Assembly (NCBI GenBank): GCA_958450325.1
Contig: OY288241.1
Span: 41,664,278-41,728,277 of the forward strand
Length of the DNA stretch: 64,000 nt
DNA from: Agrostemma githago
Lineage: Eukaryota > Streptophyta > Magnoliopsida > Caryophyllales > Caryophyllaceae
Direction: 5' to 3'
A model generated the notes under the pieces. It ran no database searches. It was not told the DNA's origin and was given only the letters and a program-made list of their open reading frames with translations. Both the position numbers and the translations under genes were made by a program. This document shows, piece by piece, positions 46,937 to 57,868 of the stretch; positions within the stretch are counted from its first letter, which is position 1, and each line of letters opens with the position of its first letter.

Positions 46937-47629
46937 TGGTTTTGTGTCTGATTGTGTCCTGATCGACTTGCTTTCCTTTAGTTGGCCGATCCGGCCAATG
47001 CTGTTCAGCCCCAGGCTTCCCTTTAACACTGGTCAGGTTTGACGCGGCTGGGGTGGCCTTTACAGAGTCTCCTACTCCTTGTTCTGCGGAGAAGATGGAG
47101 GCTGGAATGGAGTGGCGTGACCGGGTGTACCGGGTAAGTATCGGGATTTTGCCTTGAACTCGGCTTTGAGGTTTAGGTTTTGTTAACTAGTTTGTTTGGT
47201 TTTGTTCTTTTTTTAAGGTCTCGTCCGCTTCCCACCAGCGGTTGTGGCAGGTTGCGAACAGCTTTCGGCCCTACGCATCGAGAATAGTAGTTGCCTTCTT
47301 CCGTGATACATCAGGACCTCGATCGATAAGTACTGTTTTTCTAGGGATGATTTTCTAGGATGCCCAAGATTTGGTAGGGCAGTTAGAGACTCGGGTGACC
47401 GAGCTCGAGGCGGTTGAGAGGAGCCTGCGGTAAACCTTGCAGTCTCGGGACGACGAGATTGCCGAACTCAGAGAGTAGTTGTCTCGATCTCGACGTGAGA
47501 CCTCCGCCCAAGGTGAAGCTAGGTTTGGGGCCAAGGTGGAGACAGAGGCTGAGGCTGAGAGTTAGGCTACGGGCGCTACTGAAGATGTTGGAGGAATTCC
47601 CGAGATGGCTACCTAGATGTGTTGGTTTG

Positions 47630-48062
47630 CATATCATTTCATCGTCTTATTAATGCGCGCACCAGAAAACCGAACGATATCCAAGTAGAGGCCGCTAAGT
47701 GCGGGCGGGTTGGGTGTCCTTCGTGGGCTTCCCAACACGTACCCTCACCCCTTACTTAGAACTTTGGTTTCTGGATTCCCGAAACCGCTGGCGAACGAGA
47801 GTCATTCGATATACGATATTCGGTAAACCGATATCGATATCCTTATGTAAAGGGACGAACCCCCATAAACTCTAGTACTAAAGCGGGTCGTGCTTTGTGC
47901 ATGATACACCTATTGATAGAGTGGGTTCGAACGGGTCTGAACTCCCACAAAATTCGGTGGCGACTCCTATTTCAATTTAAATTTTGACCCGAGAACAATA
48001 TTACCACGAGATTCATTCGCCTACCCAAACCCACGCGTGGCCGCGTCGGGGTGGACTTTACA
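47630..48062 (+). repeat. Inverted Tat LTR fragment at the damaged right end of Tat no. 2
   Basis: Matches the reverse complement of about 12460-12890, that is the 3' terminal ~430 bp of a Tat no. 1-type LTR, but in plus orientation. Phrases shared include 'ttgcatatcatt', 'agtagaggccgc', 'cccaacacgtaccctcacccctta' cut short and 'ggtggcgactcc'. It stops ~15 bases before the true LTR terminus ('gtggactttac'). Confidence 0.85.
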
Positions 48063-49252
48063 ATGTTCAGTTTTAGCTTTGTTTACATTTTGAATTCCGT
48101 GTTAGGTGATTTAGCATGCGATTATGTTCATAAAAGCAGTAAATCATACGAAAGCAATAAATGCGAAATATAAGTAAATCACGTTTTGACGAATTGCACC
48201 CTCGGAGTGTACACTAAACGAGACACGATGCATAGATGGTCGAGAACGGATCTCGAAGCTACTCAGGTTTAGTTTAGGATGCTTTAGTGCTTATGGTTGA
48301 AGTTGTGGACGTTACGTATGTTTACGACGTGCCATGGACCTAATGTCCACATGAGTTGGACTCTACTTTATCAAAGTGCATAAAGAATTAGAAATGTAAA
48401 GTTGTGTTTAGATGACAACCTAGTGACGATACGACTTCTTAGGCGGATCCTCCTAGCTTCCTGCGGCAAATCCAGCAGAGATTCGCTACGGTGTTGTGAA
48501 GTGGCTAGTCGAACACGGGTGACCCTTTTCATTCGGATTGAGCCAATGACTCGATAAAAATACGAGGAGTAGTGTCGATTCACGTATTAGGAATAAACGA
48601 TTGAATGGATCGTACTTAGAGTCGGAGTGCGACGCTAATTTAGAAGAAACTTGTAAAGAGAAGGAGGGGGATTGGGAATTATGAAATGTGTGTCTTGGAA
48701 TGAGCGGAGAAGGGGGGTATTTATAGTTTTTCTCGTAGTTCAAATCGACTTTTCAGGCGCTTGGTGGGGTGCGCACCAGAACTGGGACGCTTGAGTGTAT
48801 GCGTAGGAAGATCCTGTCGTCTGGAGGGGGGTGGCTGGAGTTTTGAAGATACGATTTAAAAACTTGCCAAAACGGAGATTATACGTGATCTTATACCTTG
48901 CTTGGGGGTTAAGGATTTCCGTGACCTAGCAGGTCATGCGCCGATGGGCCTCGGGCGCGTGTCTCGAGGCTCACTCGGTCTGATGCGCTGACTCGGGTTT
49001 GCATTTGCGTGTTTTGGGATCGATTCGGAGTCCCGGTGTCGGAATTGACTCTAAATAGTATCGACGCGACCGTAATGACACGACTAAGACCGTCTTGATA
49101 TTGAATTAATTTTTCCGAGTAATTATTTGATCCGTTCTATAGAAAAAGCATCTAGAACATCGTAAACTCGCGTCGCATTGCAGTCCGATCGTCATCATCG
49201 GGTGTTTTTCCGGCACTCCTGCAGCCACCAGGTCAGAATCTGGGTGTTTACA
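48063..49252 (-). repeat. Tat no. 2 right (5') LTR, truncated
   Basis: Collinear with 35517-36700 and ends GGGTGTTTACA at 49252. The first ~925 bp of the LTR, and the primer site that should adjoin it, are replaced by the inverted fragment 47630-48062. It is clearly more diverged from its partner (several percent by eye) than the LTR pairs of Tat no. 1 or Athila. TATA box at 48718-48725. Confidence 0.9.
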
Positions 49253-49821
49253 CTCGTCATTCCCAGATACCCAGTTAGCATCACCATATCTTTCCAACAC
49301 ACATGGTGTTCTTTGATAATGTGATCTCCAATCTATGGTGCCCTTTAAGTATCTTAATTAGTAATCTTTTCAAGGCATCCCAATGATCTCTGCCAGGGTT
49401 ATGTGTATATCTGCTAAGTCTACTAACAGTGTAAGCTATGTCGGGTCTAGTGCAGTTCGTCAAGAACGTGACATTTCCAATAACTTTTGCGTACTTCTCT
49501 TGAGCCACGCTATCACCGGTATTCTTGGTTAGATGTATAATGGAATCATAGGGAATGTGCAACGGCTTGCTATCAAATTGATTGAACTTCTTCAGAATTT
49601 TCTCAATATAGTGAGATTGACTTAAACACAACCCAGATTCAGTCCTCGTGATCTTTAAACCAAGAATTACGTCTTCACCCATATCTTTCACATCAAAGCA
49701 TGAACTCAAGAATTATATCATCTCATTTACAACCCTCATGTTTATACCGAAGATAAACATGTCATTCACATAAAGACATATTATCACACAACCATTTTCA
49801 TCATCTTTGGCATACACACAT
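49253..49821 (-). pseudogene. Copia reverse transcriptase C-terminal half and RNase H start
   Basis: On the minus strand this starts beside the second CACTA with CLYVNDMFIFG, the catalytic-loop region. In intact copia RTs this is YVDD; here the first Asp reads Asn (YVND). It continues with a frame break near 49710, then FDVKDMGEDVILGLKI, LSQSHYIEKILKKF, NCTRPDIAYTVSRLSRY and YGDANWVSGNDE, where the RNase H domain begins. The frame then passes into 34591. The Asn would be expected to abolish polymerase activity. Confidence 0.94.
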
Positions 49822-49833
49822 GCACTAGTAGAA

Positions 49834-50210
49834 AACTACCCTTTGGAACCGGTTGTAAACTACCATTTGGAACCTTTTTTCATAGGTTCTACTGCCACAG
49901 GTTCCATTGGTCTAGAGTTTTGTAACCAGTTGTAAGAAGGTTCCAAAGATGACTTTGGAACCGGTTGTTGGGGAAACCGGTTCCAAAGGGTATACCATTG
50001 GAACCTATTGTAATCACAACTGGTTCGAAAGGTATCCAAATGGAACCCATTGTAATTCACAACTGGTTCCATAGGGTGTCCCATTGGAACCTGTTGTAAT
50101 TCACAACCGGTTCCATAGGGTGTCCCATTGGAACCTGTTGCAATTCACAACCGGTTACATAAGGTGTACCATTGAAACCTGTTGTAACTCATAACCGGTT
50201 CCAAATGTCT
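49834..50210. repeat. CACTA no. 2 left subterminal repeats
   Basis: About ten copies of GGAACC(G/T)(G/A)TTGTAA and its complement, often as inverted pairs spaced by 'tcacaaccggttcca'. Related units recur at 58160-58735. Confidence 0.9.
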
Positions 50211-50998
50211 TAATTTTTTTATAAAAAAAATGCATATTCAAATCCACAACAATAGTATATAAAAGAAAACCAACGCACGTCTATATATATATATATACTT
50301 GATAAATTAATTGATTACAAGATAGACACAAAATTGGAAATACAATATTTTTATTAATATAAAACTGAAAATTAGACTATATCATCATCATACTTAATTC
50401 AATCTTCTTAATATTCGTGGTAATATACAATCCACAAGCAATTCACACCCATCTTCATAGATACGCTCTACGCTCAACTTCATCTTCAATACTTCGCAAA
50501 ACTTTATCGACCTTAATATATACACTAGTAAACAAGAAACATAAGCAATTATCGTTTGAATAATATGGTATACTTTCTAGAATTTAAAGCACACAAATTG
50601 AGTCCGAAAGGAGTACAAATTAAGCCCATTTAATTAAGATCGAAATGTGTCCAATGCAAAAACAGGATACTCAATCTTATAGCAATTTCAAGTAATGATA
50701 GAGAATTCATTCCTCTGAAACAGGTCATTGCAAACAGAAATCCCTTGCACCTTTGAAAGATGGTAAGAAAAAAGAATCATCAAAGTACTAGTTGATTATC
50801 ACAAAGAATAGGGAAAAAAAATTAATGGGAGCAATTATATGAGTGACAGGATCAGTAAACATGATGCACAAGAGTGCTCTGTGATCACAATATTCTGAAC
50901 ATATTTATAAGAGATGGCGAAGAATCTGAGGTGTCACCTACTGCTTTCACTTAAACTAATACATGACCTAGTCTTCTAGAAATTCAAAAAAAAGAAGT
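50211..50998. other. CACTA no. 2 interior, no gene recognised
   Basis: AT-rich sequence between the subterminal repeats and the first SMC1 exon. Untranslated or intron sequence of the captured gene is possible; nothing identifiable. Confidence 0.4.
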
Positions 50999-51205
50999 TC
51001 AAAGCCTGAAATGAATCTTACACAGGAATATTTTGGTAGACCCCTCTGAAACAATCTTTTCACCGCTAGATAGTTGTTCCATATCACCAAAACCTTTTGT
51101 TGAAAGCATTGCAGTATATTTGATGCCATATAAGATCAGTTCAACCTCATTTTCCAGATTCAAATATGTTGTTCCGTCTAGGGGATGTGTGCTTCTTCTG
51201 GTCAA
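50999..51205 (-). pseudogene. Captured SMC1 fragment (C-terminal ABC signature region)
   Basis: The minus strand encodes GTTYLNLENEVELILYGIKY, then TAMLSTKGFGDMEQLSSGEK. This matches the signature-motif region of the cohesin ATPase SMC1, where the invariant LSGGEK reads LSSGEK. SMC1 is a nuclear chromosome-cohesion protein of about 1200 residues; only this exon and the one at 52067-52435 are seen here. It is collinear with the second fragment on the minus strand. The damaged signature and missing remainder mean no working protein. Confidence 0.9.
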
Positions 51206-52066
51206 CTATTTGTAGATCGTGTCTATGTTACTCGAGATATTTTTTGAAGGCATCCATAAACTTGTTGTGGCTGTTCAAGGAAAAAGTGAAACGGTAACAT
51301 TTTTCAGGAGCAGAATTTTCTAGGACTTAAATTGCTCAGCAGTTTGCAGGATCAAAATAAAAGAGTGAAACTTAGCTACAGTTGATAGAAGCCTTTGTTC
51401 CTAGATACTGGTCTAAAATTCTACTTCATATTGTATCAACAATCCTACATTGTTTAAGTTATGGCTAAATATTCACATAGAGGTGTCCACTCTCCACTCC
51501 ATGACTACACATTACATACACATAAACTTTCAGAAAGAAACACTAGTTAACAAGCACTTGCTAACCAGAAATTATATTACGGGGTTTGTAAACAAAGCCA
51601 CATCAATATACATCTCCCAGTTAATGCATAACATGGCACGCTAGTACAAAAAATTGTGTCATGTTGGAAAGGAATCAAGCATATGCAACTCCAAAATCTC
51701 AAATAGGGAGTGTAGGAGTAAAATGGTTAGCAGAAATCATATCTTAAAATTTTTGGACTCATGATGGTTCTGGTCATCATAGCTTCCAAGGACAAGAAGA
51801 GAAAATACTTGTTTGTTCTAGCAGTAGTGTATACTCTAATATGATCCAATCAATAATATTTGTTCGATCCCAATTATTTTTGTCCCTATTTTTTTTTTGA
51901 TAAAAGCACATTTGAACATTAGTTTCTCTATATGATCTAGATTAATTATAAGATTAGTAACAATTAATTTAGCAAAAACACTATTTTTGAAGCTATTGTA
52001 TATTGTTACTTTGTAAGAAATTAATGGTCTAGGGTTAAGTATAATATAAATGGGAGGGGAGAATAA
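51206..52066 (-). other. Intron-like sequence between SMC1 fragments
   Basis: AT-rich with no conserved frame. Its place between two collinear SMC1 exons suggests captured introns, and possibly eroded exons. Confidence 0.45.
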
Positions 52067-52435
52067 TTAGTTTATCACATAGCCAACAGATTGAAAAAGG
52101 TACCTTTCGTCTCTAACAACGCTGAATCCGGCAGTTATCTCTTTCTCCTCTTTCCTAGCTTCATCAAATTCCTTTCTTACACGATATTCCTTTAGTTTTA
52201 GATCGTCACATTGTTGAAGAGCCTTCAAATTTGGAGCGGTTCTATCAATATCTGACACAAGGGAATCCATCTTGTGTTCAAAATTGGTTTTTCCTGCTTT
52301 TTACATTCAGATGGCCTCATGTCTTTCTGCAAAGATCTGTCCAGCTGACTAAAATCCAACACTGCACCTTCAGAACAATCAATTTCCACTGGATCAGAAA
52401 CTCTAGGGAGGCTTATTTTTCTAGGTCACACTTCT
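52067..52435 (-). pseudogene. Captured SMC1 fragment (hinge-distal coiled-coil region)
   Basis: On the minus strand the frame begins CDLEKISLPRVSDPVEID, runs through VLDFSQLDRSLQKDMRPS, and after a frameshift near 52270 continues with VSDIDRTAPNLKALQQ and EFDEARKEEKEI. These are collinear with the plant SMC1 segment that precedes the second half of the ATPase. It lies upstream, in gene order, of the 50999-51205 exon. No methionine start of its own is meaningful. Confidence 0.9.
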
Positions 52436-52714
52436 TCACTTTCGCGTCTGCAACTCAAATAAGTCAGCGACTAACCTTTGTATTTATTCGACGATTCAGC
52501 TGACCCAAGCTTGTCATACTACTCGAGATCTTCTTCATTATCTCCAGCTTGCCAAGTTCACACGGTTCAAGCTTCGAGTCTTTGACTTCCACTCTAGTAG
52601 CAATGGGGAATTTATTCGTTGATTTCCGTAAATGATGTTTGGAACTTGGCCAGCTAGGTACCCATACAGCAATTGCAAAAATAAAATTGGACTAACCTCC
52701 GTTTTATATTAATT
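52436..52714 (-). other. Unassigned segment between captured genes
   Basis: The minus strand has an open stretch of about 60 codons around 52500-52670 (…KDSKLEPCELGKLEIMKKIS…) that may be another captured exon. I do not recognise it. Confidence 0.35.
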
Positions 52715-52820
52715 AATCGCCCAATTTGTCTATCCATGTACTCTTGCCCACACCAGAAGGACCACTTATTGCAATAGATTTACAAGGATAGCCCTTCACT
52801 TCTTTACTCCACGATACTAC
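52715..52820 (-). pseudogene. Captured guanylate-kinase-like P-loop exon
   Basis: The minus strand encodes SKEVKGYPCKSIAISGPSGV followed by GKSTWIDKLG. ISGPSGVGK(S/G)T is the Walker A motif typical of guanylate kinases (GMP to GDP phosphorylation). The frame ends soon after in a stop, consistent with an exon edge. A further minus-strand stretch at 53035-53140 (LFGNCKAYPTVLG) may be an upstream exon of the same gene. The family call rests on the P-loop only. Confidence 0.6.
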
Positions 52821-53034
52821 ATCACTTCCTAAAACCTACTGATGTTGTTTGACGAAAGGAGTGTCCACCTACGCAATCAAATACCAAATATATTCACAAA
52901 TTACAAGGACGCTAAATCATCACGAGGGGTATATCAACGTATATGCCTCCAATTTCAAGGAAAGACACTAAAAAGAGTCGTTAACCAAACCTCAAGAAAC
53001 CAAAAGTTGTCATCCAGCATTGAACCGTTCAAAA

Positions 53035-53140
53035 CAATCAAAATCCTATCAGTGCCAGCCAGTTATCCGGGTCCGCATTAGAAGGCTTTATGCCCAAAAC
53101 TGTTGGATAAGCCTTGCAGTTTCCGAAGAGGCACAGATCA
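53035..53140 (-). pseudogene. Possible captured exon, unidentified
   Basis: A minus-strand open stretch reading MIDDLCLFGNCKAYPTVLG and ADPDNWLALIG. Codon-like, but of unknown family; it could belong to the gene giving the P-loop exon. Confidence 0.4.
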
Positions 53141-54326
53141 TCAATCATAAGTTCAAGAGAGAATTCAAGATACTACTAGTTTGTAAATAGAGAGGCAGGC
53201 ACTCTCACCACTTGCCCATAGGATCGTGGATCCTTTTGATGCGAACAAACAAAGTCGAATAACAATCCTCACCAATAATATACTGAGCCAAAAGGAATCA
53301 AACAATAGAGATTGAGATTGAATTAACAACAATGACGACGACATTACACATAGGGCTTTCTGAATAAGATTTCATTTGAATAATACCTCGGTGTTGGCTA
53401 TAACAATGGAGGTTTCGTTACCCCTGCAAACCAAATCAAAGTCTCCTCCATAGCAGTTTCTTAGATCATGAGAATCACCCATAAAAGCTAAACAATACAA
53501 TTACCATGACCTTAACCCTTTGCTTAAGAGACGGGTTCTCGCATGAAAGTTTTGATTTTTGGTAAAGCCAAAGAAAGAACAAATGAATTATACTCCATCT
53601 CATTTTTTCGTCTTGACTACCTTACTTGTCCACCCCTTTTGTCCACTTTTCATATATATGAGTAATAACTGAAAATAACGAACTCCCTATTTTACCCCTA
53701 GATAAATGAGATTCTCGTTCCCACTACGTTTAAATCAATCAGTGAAAAGGCATTCAAATGAAAATATAAGGGTACATATGTTCATGTTATATATTCCTAC
53801 TACTCGTATTTCTTAAAATTGAAGTTTAGTCAATAAGGATGATAATAGTAGGAGTAGATAAAGTAATGTCAAAAGTTTTGTGAATTGAATGAAGTTATCT
53901 ATTTTAGGTGCAAGAGTGGTAGATTGAGAAGAAAAGACTCCAGACAAAGTACGCAACCACCAATGGTGAATCTCAATTGATCAAGTCAAAGTCATCGCTA
54001 ATGTAGTAATAGAGCCCGTCAATCCACTAGAGTGAAAACTAGTAGCAGTAATTTTCTCACAGAAAGAGAGACGGTTTTTCAATAATGTCCGAATCGGCAC
54101 TAAACTCCCTAAGTTGATACGAGAGAGTAATTAACACGCATCTGAAAGCAAGTAATTAAATCCAACAGCAAAAAATCGAAATACATAAACAGTAGAAAAC
54201 CCAGAAATTGTTAGAAGATTAAAAAAAAAAGAGAAAGCGAACCAGGATAGCGCTGCTGGTAAAATTCCTCAAGCGAACCAAAATCTGGAGAATGAACAAT
54301 GAAAAATGAGATACATCAAAACAAGT
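53141..54326. other. CACTA no. 2 interior, no gene recognised
   Basis: Mixed AT-rich sequence. The phrase 'tactccatctcattttttcg' at about 53592 recalls a Stowaway-type end but no matching inverted end was found. Nothing else supported. Confidence 0.4.
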
Positions 54327-57300
54327 TGTAATCCCCTAAATATTTCTAGCGCGATACAGTGGCGGAAACACTGTAGAGTCGGGATTAAAACACACAGAAC
54401 TATGTCTTAATAAATTAAATTGGTAAAGTCAAACATGCGCCATACATAAAAATGGCTAAAATTTAAAACAATCCATAAAGAGGTTAAACAATCCTTAAAA
54501 CATGATTATTAAAAGATCAGCAGGATCCAAGACTGCTCGCTAGCCCACACCCACCGGAAAATAAACACGTATACCTGCCATGTTAAAACATAACAGCCAC
54601 AATCAGTGGGGAGCAACGTCAACGTTCTCCCAGCCGTATAACAGGATTTTAAAACAGTAATTACTAATATAGGAAAAATAGTAAAAATGGAAAACATTAA
54701 AACATCATATTAAAATAAGATTTAGTGTAAAACAAATTAATTAAAAGGGTTGCCGAAGAAACATAAAAATATTTGCCAACCTGCAAACCAATTTATATCG
54801 ATAATAATAAAATAATCAAAATAGCGTTATGGATAGGATTAATGTAGAATCTAGACTTTCACTAGGATAATACTAAAAACTAGTTTCGAGAACTTAGTCA
54901 AAAAAAATTAGACTTTGGTCTCTAACTAGGCAACTCAACCATAACAGGACTGCGTGCAGCGAGGTCCTGGCTTAAGTAGTGCACACCCCTCCTGGATACA
55001 AACCATATCCAGTTCAACCCGACGCGACTTATACGATGCGATATCTAAGTTTAAGGTAAATATACACTCTCCTGAACACAAACCATGCTCAGTTCAACAA
55101 CCAATGCGCCCCATAAAGACACACCAGCCTTACAGTTGATGGCAAAACGTACATCCCAGACTATATTACTCTAAACCCACACTTGTCCTTATTCCATAAC
55201 TCCAAAACAAACCATTATCGATATTTAAAAGATGTATTCATCATAAACAATATGAGGATAAAAGAAGTAAACATTTATACTCTAAAAGAGGAAACTTTCT
55301 ATTTTAGGAAACTTCTATTTTAGGAAACTACTATTTTAGGAAACTTCTATTTTTAGAAACTTTACTAAAAATAGCATCATATCAAAGTAGTGAAAATATT
55401 AGTTCATACTAATACCACATTTTAGTAAACGATATAGATTTATAAAACTAATACTTTCGGCCTTAACAATATTAATTATTAAAGTAAGAACATTTGATTT
55501 TATGAAATTATTAAAATATCGTATAAGTGTTATAAAATGATTAGAAACATCTTAAATATTTTAATATTACTAATTAGGGTGTTTTCAAAAGTTATAAAGC
55601 TAAAATTCCCTAATTATTATTAGTTTCGACGATAAAATTATAAATAGGATTTTACGGCAAATACTAAATTAAATACTTGAACGTCTTTATTTAATTAAAC
55701 CAACAAATATATTTAGAGTATGTTAAGGGATGATTTAACTCTTAAAGTTTTAGACCTAAATACTTTCAAAATTGCTGAAAAAAAAAATAATTCTTTTAGG
55801 TAAGACGAAGCAATTTAGCGATAAATCACAACTTGTCCGAAATCAATATTTATTAATTAAAGACTATAATAAATAGTAAAAAAATTACGTAAAATAGTTA
55901 AATTATATTTATGGACATTCTGTCCAGAAAAGAAAATTTCCAGAATTCTAAAAACTCGGTTTTTAAAACGTTTTCTCGTTAATCGTCCAATCTCGACAAT
56001 AACGATTAATAAAAATAGTAATTACAAAACGATTTAAGTATTAATATCCAAAAATTATTATTACACTTTTAAAATCCTGATTTTACAGAATATAAATTTT
56101 CCAGATTTTTCCAAAATCCAGATTCAACAAATTTCAACAAAACCGTCATTTAAACCCGTTTTCGCAATTAACGATTTTATTAATAAACCTATCGTTCCTA
56201 ACATTTTATTAAGGCACTAAAAATCATAATAATACATTTTAATATGAAATCATCAGAATCATAATTTTTTTCCAGATTTAAACTAAAGACCAGAAATCGA
56301 GAATTTAAACAACAAACACGGTTTTAACGATAAACGATGATTTAAAGTGATTAATTAATTCATCCACTTAACAATTCCGAAAAATTATGAAAACAATCAT
56401 AAAATTCTATTTCACCAGAAAGTTTCACCACGTCAAAAATCAGATTAAAATAAAATGTTTAAGTACTAGAACTAAAAATCGGTTTTTAATCGTTTTTGTT
56501 CGAAAACGATAATAATTCAATAATCGATATCAAAAATATCAGAAAAATACTAAATTACTAAAAATCATCAAAAACAACATTTTTCCAGAATATAAACATA
56601 TATTACATGTTTAGGCCGATTATTACGATTTTACAAATTAATATAACAATTTAATCGTTAATCTCGTAAAAGCGATAAAAATATCGAAACATGCAAAATT
56701 TCAACTTTAAAAATTTTTCCAGAATTCGTGACATACATATATTGCCAAAATAAAATATAAAAATATATACATGCAAATACTCAATTAAAATCTTGAAATA
56801 CCGAGTAACAACGACGTTACCTCTACTCCAAGTCTGAATCAACGATATATTCGTCGGCTTCGGGATCGTCCAAAAATCCTACCAAACACGTAAATCATGG
56901 CATAAAAATACCATGAGAAAACTAATTAAAATCAAGGTAAAAATTGATCGAAAATGACGTCGATTAATACCTTAACGAAGGAATCGGAAAGAGGATTATT
57001 ATGACGATAAAAATGATGTGATTGGGACTTGAAATGGAGCAAAAATCAGCCCAAGAAGGGTATGAAGTACCCGGCCAAAAGAGAGAAGAAAAAGTGATGA
57101 ATATTTTTGGTTAATGCAAAAATGAATGTAGTAAAGGAGGAGATGGATGTTACTACACTTAAAGAGGGTAAGGATGAAATTAAGGCTTCAAAATGAGGAA
57201 CCAAAATGCACCTAGACCTATAGTTGGCCGGCCAAAATGGATAAGAGAGGGAGTAAGAAAAGTTTTGACATAAATGCTACAATGAATGAAAATGATTTAT

Positions 57301-57863
57301 CTTATGATTACGTTTTAACGTGATAAAATGAAACGTTTAAATAAAACGTAATAAAACTTGTGACCAAGAGCTTAGTTGGTCCAAAATGTGAGAAAACAGT
57401 CTCAAATAATTTATAAGTTGATAAAAAGTATAATCGTAAAATAGTTAAAGGTATTTCAAAGTAATTCGAGTAAACCTCGCGTAAGAAAATAATTATTCGC
57501 GAAGCTTCGTAATAAAATCATAAATGGCTTGTTTTTAGTAACTAAAATATATCTTAGTAAAAAAATATTCCATAAACGTATTCAAACATTTTTAGGAAAA
57601 AAGAATAACTTAAATCCAAGCTTAAAAATGTCAATTCGGAGAGAAATAGAATTCCTCGCGGAAAAATTACTTAGTTTACGAAGAAACCAAATAAATGGAT
57701 TTAAAAGAATTTTAAATCTTTAAAATTAAAAATAGAAATTATTAAACTCAAAAATTAAAATAAAGCTTAGTAAAATGATAAAATATGAGGCCAAAAGTGA
57801 CAGAGTTAAGACGAAGTCCTAACAGAAAGAATAAAATGCTTAGGAAAAATAGCGGGTGTTACA
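54327..57863 (-). mobile_element. Solo LTR no. 2, ~3.5 kb, uninterrupted
   Basis: Same family as 10203-23429, from TGTAATCCCC to GGGTGTTACA. Flanks are CAAGT (54322-54326) and CAAGG (57864-57868), a target duplication with one mismatch. 3537 bp with no internal insertion. It shows the empty sites for the Tat no. 1 insertion (around 56603, 'attacatgtttaggccg') and for the foldback MITE (around 57550). Short frames inside have no recognised meaning. Confidence 0.9.
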
Positions 57864-57868
57864 CAAGG

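Larger units (their letters stand above)
37898..47610 (+). pseudogene. Captured plant-mobile-domain (PMD) gene, antisense to its host element
   Basis: A multi-exon gene with canonical splice sites. Exons: 37898-37910 (starts ATG), 38485-38822, 38911-39613, 39696-39857, 39891-40251, 46982-47133, 47218 to about 47330, about 47359-47610. The central exons resemble the plant mobile (aminotransferase-like) domain of MAIN/MAIL-type and transposon proteins: WTFHMSFREVGMTLEDFGV, IMGLPWG, FSDKGERFSN, FDWVTAAFAEM and, across a frameshift, VWYLDERLVRQCL. The last exon encodes a coiled coil (LETRVTELEAVERSL...DDEIAELRE). It is broken by a stop at 39472, frameshifts near 39475, 40035 and 47020, further stops in the coiled coil, and a CACTA in intron 5. 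Function of such proteins is poorly known; nuclear roles in silencing are reported for host members. Confidence 0.82.
34592..49252 (-). mobile_element. Tat/Ogre-like element no. 2 with a captured antisense gene
   Basis: The left LTR is 2109 bp (34592-36700), followed by a polypurine tract, a tandem array, a plus-strand plant-mobile-domain gene and a damaged right LTR (48063-49252). CTCGT flanks both ends (34587-34591 and 49253-49257), so it entered as one unit into copia RNase H. No gag or pol remains. About 8 kb is its own; 6.65 kb is a later CACTA. The left LTR has exactly the length of the Tat no. 3 LTR. Its right end is chimeric, with no primer site. Confidence 0.9.

Noticed and set aside
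53592..53660. Stowaway-like end 'tactccatctcatttttt'
   Set aside because: No inverted partner end or TA-bounded element could be found nearby.
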